From positions 1 through 49,138 of the forward strand of contig ONGM01000059.1 of the NCBI GenBank assembly GCA_900317365.1: 49,138 nucleotides of DNA. Direction: 5' to 3'. Made by a program: the position numbers and the translations under genes. A model generated the notes under the pieces. It searched no databases, had not been told where the DNA came from, and saw only the letters and a program-made list of their open reading frames with translations. Shown one piece after another: positions 42,485-49,138 of this stretch. Origin of the DNA: an uncultured Planctomycetota bacterium. Its GTDB lineage: Bacteria > Planctomycetota > Planctomycetia > Pirellulales > Thermoguttaceae. Position 1 is the first letter of the stretch. Every line of letters begins with the position of its first letter.

Positions 42485-42591
42485 GGTCAAGGCAAAGTCG
42501 CGTTCGTTCGCGTTTGGTAAAAAAAACTCGCATAATATCAAGACGCTTGAAAACTTTATTGTTTTGCGTCGATTCATTCGGCGACACATAT

Positions 42592-43455
42592 ATGAAACGC
42601 ATCCTCACGATTCAGGACGTCTCATGCGTCGGTAAGTGCTCGCTTACCGTTGCGCTACCTGTGATTTCAGCGGCGCAAGTTGAAGCTTGCGTACTTCCCA
42701 CCGCTGTGCTTTCCACTCATACGATGTTCAAACACTATACTTTCGTCGACCTCACCGACGAAATTGTTCCTACCGTCGAATGCTGGAAGCAAGAAGGAAT
42801 CACCTTTGACGCGATATACACCGGATACCTCGGTTCTTTCCAGCAGATGGAAATCATCGAAAATCTCGTCGACGACTTCCGAACGGACGACTCGTTCTTT
42901 TTTCTCGATCCAGTCTTAGGGGACGCCGGTCGACTTTACGCAAGGTTCGATCAAAAATTCGTCGACCGCATGGCGCTCTTTTGCCGTAAAGCGGACGTTA
43001 TAACCCCTAATATGACGGAAGCGACCGCGATGCTACATATTCCTTACGTGGAACCGTGCTTCTCCGAGGAGTTTGTCAAAGACGTATTGCGGCGACTCGC
43101 AGATCTCGGTCCAAAGATTGTTGCGCTCACCGGCGTGCAATATCAAAAGGGTAAGATCGGTGTGGCAGGATTCGACTCCACGCAAAATGAGTTTTTCACA
43201 TACTTGCACGACGAGTACCCAGGTCGATATCATGGAACCGGCGATCTGTTTGCAAGCGCGGCGGTAGCGGCGCTAGCGCGCGGACGCTCCATTCCCGATT
43301 CTTTCAGAATAGCCGCAGAATTTACTGCGGATTCGATTCGCTATACGAACGCAAATTCCAATCCTCGAAGCTATGGGGTTGATTTTGAAAATGCGTTGCC
43401 GGCGTTCATACGACAATTCGAAGACTTTTCGCTCAACGGTACGGCGCATAAATGA
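42592..43455 (+). CDS. Pyridoxal/pyridoxamine kinase
   Basis: A 287-residue ribokinase-fold kinase of the PdxK/PdxY group that phosphorylates vitamin B6 vitamers to the 5'-phosphates. The N-terminus MKRILTIQDVSCVGKCSLT with AALPVISAAQVE-like pattern (about 20-31) and VLSTHTMF (about 37-44), the central LDPVLGDAGRLY (about 107-118) and TPNMTEA (about 139-145), and the catalytic-base loop GTGDLFASA (about 216-224) are all typical. The ATG at 42592 is chosen because the family begins there; an earlier in-frame start 26 codons upstream is basic and unconserved. Read divergently from the cbi operon and 38 bases before the peptidase gene. Confidence 0.92.
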   Translation: MKRILTIQDVSCVGKCSLTVALPVISAAQVEACVLPTAVLSTHTMFKHYTFVDLTDEIVPTVECWKQEGITFDAIYTGYLGSFQQMEIIENLVDDFRTDDSFFFLDPVLGDAGRLYARFDQKFVDRMALFCRKADVITPNMTEATAMLHIPYVEPCFSEEFVKDVLRRLADLGPKIVALTGVQYQKGKIGVAGFDSTQNEFFTYLHDEYPGRYHGTGDLFASAAVAALARGRSIPDSFRIAAEFTADSIRYTNANSNPRSYGVDFENALPAFIRQFEDFSLNGTAHK

Positions 43456-43493
43456 TGAAGCCGCCGTGATTCATACTAACTCCATGCAAGACC

Positions 43494-45662
43494 ATGAAAG
43501 CTATGTTTCAGCAAATCAATTTAAGCCGTAGTTTGAAACGATTATCGCTCTGCCTCGCATTTGCGGTAGGTTTCGTCCAACTCGGCGTCGCTCAAGACTC
43601 CATGAAACTTTCCTATCCCAAGGCGCAAAAAGTCGATCAAACCGACGATTATTTCGGAACCTCAGTCGCCGATCCATATCGTTGGATGGAAGTTGAAAAC
43701 ACGCCCGAACTCAAAGAATGGATTCAAGCGGAAAACGCTTTGACTCAGCAGGTTCTCGCGAAAATTCCATTCCGCGACGAGTTACGAAAAGAGATCACGC
43801 AACAGTACGATTATGCCAAACAAGGCGCGCCGCAAAAACGCGGCGGTCTGTACTTCTTCTCCAAGAATTCCGGTCTACAAAATCAATCGGAAATCTACTA
43901 CAAGTCAAAACTCGACGGCGAAGAACGTCTTCTCATCGATCCCAACAAGCTATCCGACGACGGCACGGTCGCACTCTCTGATTTGGAAGTTTCCAAAGAC
44001 GGTCGTTACGCCGCGTGCGCGACTTCAACAAGCGGTTCCGATTGGCGAGATATTTTCGTCATTGATATTACGACCGGCAAACGCCTTGACGACGCTATTC
44101 GCTGGGCCAAGTTCACGAATATCGCATGGTTCCGCGACGGCTTCTTTTACAGTCGCTACGACGCGCCTCCCGCTGGAAAAGAACTCACTGCCAAAAACGA
44201 GTATCAAAAGATTTACTATCACAAACTCGGCGACAATCAAGATGAGGACGCTTTAGTCTTTGAAGACCTTTCCGCCGCCAATCGAAACTGTGTGGCAAGC
44301 GTCGACGACGATGAAAAATGGATCTTCGTTTATCAAAATGAGTCGACGTACGGCGCAAGAGTCTTGTTCGCCAGTCTAACAGACGTCGACGACATGGCAA
44401 ACTTGGATTTCAAGGAACTCTATCCAACCTTTGACTCCGAGACCTCGCTCGTCGCCGTTCAGAACGGGCTGTTTTACGTACTAACGGATTTTCAAGCCTC
44501 TAATCGCCGTCTTGCCGTCGTCGATCCCCAAAATCCGGTTCCAGACCAATGGAAAGACGTTCTTCCCGAATCGAACGAACTTCTGCAAAGCGTCTATCCC
44601 GTCGGAGACAAACTTCTTGCCAAGTACCTTTCCGACGCGTCAGACAAATGCGTCTTTTACACGTACGAAGGCAAAGAAGCGGGAACTCTCGAACTGCCGA
44701 CCCTCGGCGTCGTTGGTATTTCTGGCAAACAAAACGACGACGAACTCTTCTATACGTTCACGTCTTTCGTCTATCCCTCGACCGTCTATCGACTCGATCT
44801 GAAAACAAATGAATCGACGCTCTACTGGAAACCGAACGTCAGTTTTAATTCGGAAGACTACGTAACAGAACGCCAGTTCTACACGAGTAAGGACGGAACG
44901 CGCGCTCCGATTTTTATTACGTACAAAAAAGGTCTGAAAAAAGACGGCGACAATTCGACAATCCTTTACGGATACGGAGGATTCAATATCAATATGACGC
45001 CGGGCTTCAAACCGACGCGAATCCCGTATCTTAATCGCGGCGGCGTCTACGCGGTCGCCATTCTTCGAGGCGGCGGAGAATATGGTGAGAACTGGCACAA
45101 AGCGGGCACAAAACAGGAAAAACAAAACGTATTCGACGATTTCATCAGCGCGGCCGAATACCTAATCGAGCAACGCTACGCCTCAAAAGAAACGCTAGCG
45201 ATTAACGGCGGTTCCAACGGCGGTCTGCTCGTCGGCGCGGCGCTCACGCAACGTCCCGACCTTTTCGCCGCCGCCGTGCCTCAGGTAGGCGTTCTGGATA
45301 TGCTCCGTTACCACAAATTTACCATCGGTTGGGCTTGGGCGACGGACTATGGAACAAGTGAAGAAAGCAAAGAAATGTTTCAGTATCTTCTGAAATACTC
45401 TCCCCTTCACAACGTTCGTGAAAACGTCAAATATCCGGCGACCATGATCATGACGTCTGATCACGACGACCGCGTCGTACCCGCTCACTCGCTAAAATTC
45501 GCCGCTACCTTGCAGGATCTCGCCAGCCGCGACTCCGTCGTTATCGCTCGCATTGAATCAAAGGCGGGACACGGCGCCGGAAAGCCGACCGCGAAAATCA
45601 TCGAAGAAGCGGTCGATATGTTCTCCTTTATCCTCTATTACACCCAAAAGAATCATCAGTAA
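43494..45662 (+). CDS. Secreted prolyl oligopeptidase (family S9A)
   Basis: A 722-residue serine peptidase that cuts small proline-containing peptides. A signal peptide (about 1-33, ending GVAQ) implies export. The beta-propeller (about 85-430) gates access. The catalytic domain shows GYGGFNI, GGGEYGENWH and the triad: Ser574 in NGGSNGG, Asp in DHDDRVVP (Asp658/659) and His693 in SKAGHGAG. An N-terminal DPYRWME (about 61-67) is the family signature for the helical start of the mature enzyme. It follows the pyridoxal kinase closely but there is no functional link. Ends at a hairpin terminator convergent with mnmG. Confidence 0.95.
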   Translation: MKAMFQQINLSRSLKRLSLCLAFAVGFVQLGVAQDSMKLSYPKAQKVDQTDDYFGTSVADPYRWMEVENTPELKEWIQAENALTQQVLAKIPFRDELRKEITQQYDYAKQGAPQKRGGLYFFSKNSGLQNQSEIYYKSKLDGEERLLIDPNKLSDDGTVALSDLEVSKDGRYAACATSTSGSDWRDIFVIDITTGKRLDDAIRWAKFTNIAWFRDGFFYSRYDAPPAGKELTAKNEYQKIYYHKLGDNQDEDALVFEDLSAANRNCVASVDDDEKWIFVYQNESTYGARVLFASLTDVDDMANLDFKELYPTFDSETSLVAVQNGLFYVLTDFQASNRRLAVVDPQNPVPDQWKDVLPESNELLQSVYPVGDKLLAKYLSDASDKCVFYTYEGKEAGTLELPTLGVVGISGKQNDDELFYTFTSFVYPSTVYRLDLKTNESTLYWKPNVSFNSEDYVTERQFYTSKDGTRAPIFITYKKGLKKDGDNSTILYGYGGFNINMTPGFKPTRIPYLNRGGVYAVAILRGGGEYGENWHKAGTKQEKQNVFDDFISAAEYLIEQRYASKETLAINGGSNGGLLVGAALTQRPDLFAAAVPQVGVLDMLRYHKFTIGWAWATDYGTSEESKEMFQYLLKYSPLHNVRENVKYPATMIMTSDHDDRVVPAHSLKFAATLQDLASRDSVVIARIESKAGHGAGKPTAKIIEEAVDMFSFILYYTQKNHQ

Positions 45663-45710
45663 GTTTACAGTCGTCGACACATTTCACGTCGACCTAACGC
45701 ATGAATGAAC

Positions 45711-45757
45711 GACGCCCCAAAGACTCGCATAACGTCGAATCTCTGGGGCGTTCTTTT
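45711..45757 (+). terminator. Terminator of the prolyl oligopeptidase gene
   Basis: CGCCCCA (45713-45719) pairs with TGGGGCG (45744-45750), extended by imperfect pairs inside, followed by TTCTTTT, about 50 bases after the stop. Confidence 0.75.
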
Positions 45758-45782
45758 GCGACGAATTGTAAACGGGCGACTA

Positions 45783-47678
45783 TTACGACTTTTCCCCGCC
45801 GCGTTCAAGATAAACGGCTAGAACGGCAATATCGGCCGGCGTTATTCCTGGGATACGACTTGCCTGACCAAGATCCGCCGGACGCACTCTCTCCAATTTC
45901 TCCTGCGCTTCCGCGCACAAGTTCGTAAGCCCGAAAAAGCGGAAACTGGTCGGTATCTTTCGCGCGCTCCAACGACGCTGACGAGATATCTCCAACTCTT
46001 GACGACCAATATAGCCTTCGTATTTTGCGTCGATTTCGACCTGTTCCGCAACTTCGCTATCGACTGTCGAGAGTTTTTCAGGCGCCTGCGCTACGACCTG
46101 CGCCCATTCGACGTCGGGTCGACGCAACATTTTCAAGAGGGAACCGTGTTCGTTATGCGCGCTCTCGAGAAACTCTCGCACCTCGCGAATCGCCGCTTCC
46201 TTCTTTTGAAAAACAGCCCACCGTTCGTTGTCGACAAGTCCCATTTTGCGTCCGATCGGAGTCAAGCGTCTGTCGGCGTTGTCGTGTCGAAGTAGCAACC
46301 GATACTCCGCGCGAGACGTAAACATACGATAGGGTTCGTCGACTCCGCGCGTCGTCAGATCGTCGAGCATAACGCCAAGATACGCTTGGTCGCGACTCGG
46401 CGTCAACGGTTCAATATCTTCCGAAAGAGACGCGGCGGCGTTGGCGCCCGCCGCGAGTCCTTGCGCTCCCGCCTCTTCGTAACCTGTCGTTCCGTTGATC
46501 TGACCGGCGAAAAATAACCCTGAAACGCGTTTCGTTTCCAGGGATAATCGCAACTGATCCGGAGGAGCGTAATCGTACTCGATAGCGTATGCGTACCGCA
46601 TAATTTGCGCGTGTTCGAGTCCTTCGATCATGCGCACCATATTGTCTTGAATTTCGCGCGGAAAGCTCGTCGACAGTCCGTTGATATAAACTTCATTGGT
46701 TCGACGACTCTCAGGCTCAAGAAAGAGCTGATGCCGATCTTTGTCGGAAAAACGTTCAATTTTGGTCTCAATCGACGGACAATAGCGCGGTCCTGTCGAG
46801 TTAATTTGCCCGCTGTACATCGGAGCCAACGCAAGGTTGTCTCTCAGGTACTTATGCAACCTCGGATTCGTATACGTCATCCAACATGAAATCTGTTCGA
46901 CGTCGAGCGATTTCCGCATAAAGGAAAATGGACGAGGGCTTTCATCGCCAGGCTGTTCTTCAAGCGCCGAATAATCGATCGTCTTACCGTTCAATCGCGC
47001 TGGCGTGCCCGTCTTAAAACGCAAGAGTCGAACGCCGAGAGACGATATCGATTCGCTGATATGAGTAGCGGGGGGCTCGCCCATTCTACCGCCGGGAGAT
47101 TGAATTGTCCCAAAGTGGAGAACTCCGTTCATGAACGTGCCGCAGGCAAGAACGACGGCTTTAGCGCGGTAAATCGCCGACGTTCCGACCTGAACGCCTA
47201 CGATCCTCCACACATTTTCATAATACGCGCCATGCTCGTCGACAGTCTCCGCGCACGCGCGTTCTGACCATCCGCTTCCTTTTTCAACGATTAGAGACTC
47301 GACTTTTTCCTGCCGCAACTCAAGGTTGGGAGTCTCTTCGACAAGCCGTTTAACTTCGTCTTGATACAGACGTTTGTCAGCTTGCGCTCGCGGACCGCGC
47401 ATTGCGGGACCTTTGCGCATATTCAGCATACGAAATTGGATTCCGGTGGCGTCGATCGCTTTTCCCATAGCGCCGCCGAGCGCGTCGATCTCGCGCACAA
47501 AATGACCTTTGCCAACGCCGCCAATCGCAGGGTTGCAACTCATTTGAGCCACAACGTCCAAATTACTCGTCAACAACGCCGTTTTGGCGCCCATTCGCGC
47601 CGCCGCCATTGCGGCTTCCGTTCCTGCGTGTCCGGCTCCGACGACAACCACGTCGTAATCGTAATATGTGTTCGACAT
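45783..47678 (-). CDS. mnmG: tRNA uridine-5-carboxymethylaminomethyl synthesis enzyme MnmG (GidA)
   Basis: A 631-residue FAD enzyme that, with MnmE, modifies the wobble uridine (U34) of several tRNAs. The N-terminal FAD site is [15 protein letters not shown] (about 8-22), followed by [14 protein letters not shown] (about 46-59), a hallmark with the catalytic Cys, and RGPRAQADK (about 94-102). The C-terminal helical domain includes GYIGRQ and [12 protein letters not shown]. The ATG at 47678 fits family starts; the in-frame ATG at 47741 lies inside a strong hairpin and is rejected. mnmE is not in the window. It is the end of the minus-strand run. Confidence 0.96.
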   Translation of the reverse strand: MSNTYYDYDVVVVGAGHAGTEAAMAAARMGAKTALLTSNLDVVAQMSCNPAIGGVGKGHFVREIDALGGAMGKAIDATGIQFRMLNMRKGPAMRGPRAQADKRLYQDEVKRLVEETPNLELRQEKVESLIVEKGSGWSERACAETVDEHGAYYENVWRIVGVQVGTSAIYRAKAVVLACGTFMNGVLHFGTIQSPGGRMGEPPATHISESISSLGVRLLRFKTGTPARLNGKTIDYSALEEQPGDESPRPFSFMRKSLDVEQISCWMTYTNPRLHKYLRDNLALAPMYSGQINSTGPRYCPSIETKIERFSDKDRHQLFLEPESRRTNEVYINGLSTSFPREIQDNMVRMIEGLEHAQIMRYAYAIEYDYAPPDQLRLSLETKRVSGLFFAGQINGTTGYEEAGAQGLAAGANAAASLSEDIEPLTPSRDQAYLGVMLDDLTTRGVDEPYRMFTSRAEYRLLLRHDNADRRLTPIGRKMGLVDNERWAVFQKKEAAIREVREFLESAHNEHGSLLKMLRRPDVEWAQVVAQAPEKLSTVDSEVAEQVEIDAKYEGYIGRQELEISRQRRWSARKIPTSFRFFGLTNLCAEAQEKLERVRPADLGQASRIPGITPADIAVLAVYLERGGEKS

Positions 47679-47700
47679 TGGATAAGTATTCACAAAAGTA

Positions 47701-47753
47701 AGCCGCGTCGCGAGTTCCGCGCCGCTTCTCGCGGAACTCAAACGAACGCGGCT
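47701..47753 (-). terminator. Nested hairpin between the PilO-like gene and mnmG
   Basis: An inner perfect stem GAGTTCCGCG/CGCGGAACTC (loop 8) within an outer stem AGCCGCGT/ACGCGGCT, followed on the minus strand by TACTTTTG. It lies 23 bases before mnmG, so it works as a terminator for the upstream gene or as a leader structure. Confidence 0.7.
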
Positions 47754-47789
47754 TTCGTCAAGAATCGCTAAAATGAAACGAATTGAGCG

Positions 47790-48728
47790 TTAGAAAAGAT
47801 TAGGCGGCACCGCCGTGGCGTCGCTCAATTTTTCACCAAGAGGCAAAACCCAGAGTCGTCCGGTATTCTGCTTCAAAACCACGAGCTGATCGTCAATATC
47901 GCTGATCGTCGCAACAAACGCTCCAACCCTGAGTTCCTCGCCTATTTTGAGCGTAACGGTCTTATCTAGAGCCTGGAAATTCCAGCTTGAAGTAACCGTC
48001 GTTTCACCGCTCTCGTCGGTATAACTTGGAGTCCCTGTGAGAAAAACCAGTTCGGCGGGATCAATTCCGGTTCGAACGGCGCGAAACACGTCTAAGTCGG
48101 CGATCGGACTATACGACGCAAACGGTCCGGAAGACGTCTGCTTCGGCGCCCGAGTCGAAAGAGGCAATTGATCGACCAGTGGGTACGTCTGATTAGGCGA
48201 GGCCCGGTACAGAATCGTGAGTCCTTCAATCACCATCGAAACCCGAAGCGTGTCGGAACCTTCCGTGGGATCAACGTTCAACGCCGTAATGCGCTGAAGA
48301 AAAGGCGACCAGTAAAACTCGTAAAGAAACTGCGTCAGACTATAAAGATCGCATTGCGCCTCGATTTGAAAAGACTGCACTGCATAGCCGGAATTTCTCG
48401 GCGACACGCGTTGACCATGGCGTACTTTCGCGTTTTGAACGTTACAGAACTCCAGCATTTGAGTCAGCCAAATTTCATACTGCAAGCTCGCGCTTTCTTC
48501 CCGACGTGGAAGCGAGCGCTCATACAGCGGCTGGAGCTGTTTTGTCAAATTCGTCATGTTTGCAATTTGACTCTTTCGATTTGCTATCTCGTTTTCGAGA
48601 TTTTTACGTTCCTCAGCTAACGCAACGCGAGGTTTAACGTAGTTATTCTTGTAGTACCAATATCCCCCGAAAGCAACTCCAAAGGTAATGATACCCAGAA
48701 GGATAAAAACCTTGACTTTTTGATTCAT
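47790..48728 (-). CDS. PilO/GspM-like membrane protein
   Basis: A 312-residue bitopic protein. A short cytoplasmic start is followed by one span (about 7-26, VFILLGIITFGVAFGGYWYY), a coiled coil (about 36-70, LAEERKNLENEIANRKSQI) and a folded part with alternating strands and helices (about 80-180) as in PilO/GspM assembly-platform proteins of type IV pili and type II secretion. Residues 200-310 are a Thr/Ser-rich link and a second beta domain with YTDESGETTVTSSW, which resembles PilP-like or SH3-like modules but is uncertain. It lies 58 bases downstream of the proline/alanine repeat gene. Fold assignment is from arrangement, not from a clear motif. Confidence 0.6.
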   Translation of the reverse strand: MNQKVKVFILLGIITFGVAFGGYWYYKNNYVKPRVALAEERKNLENEIANRKSQIANMTNLTKQLQPLYERSLPRREESASLQYEIWLTQMLEFCNVQNAKVRHGQRVSPRNSGYAVQSFQIEAQCDLYSLTQFLYEFYWSPFLQRITALNVDPTEGSDTLRVSMVIEGLTILYRASPNQTYPLVDQLPLSTRAPKQTSSGPFASYSPIADLDVFRAVRTGIDPAELVFLTGTPSYTDESGETTVTSSWNFQALDKTVTLKIGEELRVGAFVATISDIDDQLVVLKQNTGRLWVLPLGEKLSDATAVPPNLF

Positions 48729-48786
48729 CTTGTCGACCTCTTTGAAGCGGGCAAAACGAGCGTTGTTAAAAAGAAGCGACTACTCG

Positions 48787-49138
48787 TTATTTTGGGGTTC
48801 CATTTTCAGGGGCTGGCTCTGCGGCTGGCGCAGGCGCAGGCGTTTCAGGGGCTGGCTCTGCGGCTGGCGCTGGCGCAGGCGTTTCAGGGGCTGGCTCTGC
48901 GGCTGGCGCCGGCACGGGCGTTTCAGGGGCTGGCTCTGCGGCTGGCGCCGGCGCGGGCGTTTCAGGGGCTGGCTCTGCGGCTGGCGCTGGCGCGGGCGTT
49001 GCAGGGGCTGGCTCTGCGGCTGGAGCCGACGCGGGCGTTTCAGGGGCTGGCTCTGCGGCTGGCGCTGGCGCAGGCGTTGCAGGGGCTGGCTCTGCGGCTG
49101 GCGCTGGCGCGGGCGTTGCAGGGGCTGGCTCTGCGGCT
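48787..49138 (-). CDS. C-terminal part of a protein with a Pro/Ala/Glu repeat tail, 5' end beyond window edge
   Basis: Frame open from the right edge to TAA at 48787-48789, 116 codons visible. Nearly all of it consists of a 13-residue unit of the form PAPAPAAEPAPET (with Ala/Glu and Ser/Thr variants), ending PENGTPK. The 13-mers give a stiff, extended, proline-rich tail such as spans the periplasm or peptidoglycan in TonB or pilus-platform proteins. Because the N-terminus is missing the function cannot be given; position just upstream of the PilO-like gene suggests a PilN/PilM-like or other envelope partner. Coding in this frame is supported by substitutions that keep the Pro/Ala pattern. Confidence 0.7.
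   Translation of the reverse strand, partial: AAEPAPATPAPAPAAEPAPATPAPAPAAEPAPETPASAPAAEPAPATPAPAPAAEPAPETPAPAPAAEPAPETPVPAPAAEPAPETPAPAPAAEPAPETPAPAPAAEPAPENGTPK
48807..49138. repeat. 39-bp tandem repeat array, about 8.5 copies to the edge
   Basis: A 39-base unit (core GGGGCTGGCTCTGCGG on the plus strand) repeats head to tail with few differences (GCA/GCG, TTTC/TTGC). It is inside the minus-strand coding frame. No spacers are present, so it is not a CRISPR array. The true copy number is likely prone to assembly collapse. Confidence 0.95.

Noticed and set aside
42312-42591. Cobalamin or NiCo riboswitch ahead of cbiM
   Set aside because: The leader from the predicted start is about 70 bases and none of the conserved boxes I know was found.
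47679-47741. ATG at 47741 as mnmG start
   Set aside because: The added codons are just the translation of the nested hairpin, and family members start at the later Met.
48807-49138. CRISPR array
   Set aside because: The 39-bp units are directly adjacent without unique spacers and keep a coding frame; they are a protein repeat.
1-49138. Mobile elements, prophage, tRNA-based integration sites or defence systems
   Set aside because: No transposase, integrase, terminal inverted repeats, tRNA gene, toxin-antitoxin pair or restriction/defence gene could be recognised.

Overview
The window looks like a chromosomal segment from a Planctomycetota bacterium, probably a host-associated (gut-type) member near Pirellulales/Thermoguttaceae. 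The placement is inferred from gene content and protein style: many secreted proteins and lipoproteins without close textbook families, long charged or low-complexity tails on housekeeping proteins, a Rho-family protein with a very long arginine/tyrosine-rich N-terminus, and a secreted sialidase/glycosidase/phosphoesterase set. No rRNA, tRNA, CRISPR array, transposase or phage gene was seen. Coding density is high and the same codon style (GTC, GAC, CGC/CGA rich) runs throughout, so there is no sign of a recent island.

Layout. 1-3993 (minus strand): a large lipoprotein cut by the left edge, an NAD-dependent epimerase and a second lipoprotein. 4249-7267 (plus): clpC with a long leader holding a possible 24-codon ORF. 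7595-10342: TauE/SafE permease, HAD phosphatase and ispG. 10513-19120 (plus): coaE, a Rho-like protein with a destroyed P-loop, ribH, nusB, ftsY and a membrane transglutaminase. 19195-27338 (minus): a peptidyl-prolyl isomerase, xseB, ispA and dxs probably read together, then an alpha/beta hydrolase, hflX and an RDD membrane protein.

27613-39685 is a block of mostly exported proteins: an unknown secreted protein with an acidic tail, two paralogous Tat-type metallophosphoesterases with a C-terminal lectin-like domain, a GHL10-type glycosidase, a C39-like cysteine peptidase, a DegT/DnrJ aminotransferase, a signal-anchored low-complexity protein and a BNR-repeat sialidase-like protein. This suggests processing of host or microbial glycans and phosphorylated polymers outside the cytoplasm.

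39745-42311 (minus) is a cbiMN-cbiQ-cbiO nickel/cobalt ECF uptake operon with a clear promoter and no recognisable riboswitch. It is divergent from a pyridoxal/pyridoxamine kinase and a secreted prolyl oligopeptidase. 45783-49138 (minus) holds mnmG, a PilO-like membrane protein and the proline/alanine repeat tail of a protein cut by the right edge.

The isoprenoid genes (ispG, dxs, ispA) show a working MEP route. CoaE, RibH, PdxY/K-like kinase and the cobalt/nickel importer point to cofactor metabolism. The most unusual single item is the Rho-like protein: its RNA-binding part is well conserved, but the P-loop and the catalytic glutamate are gone, so it may be a non-ATPase RNA-binding relative of the termination factor.
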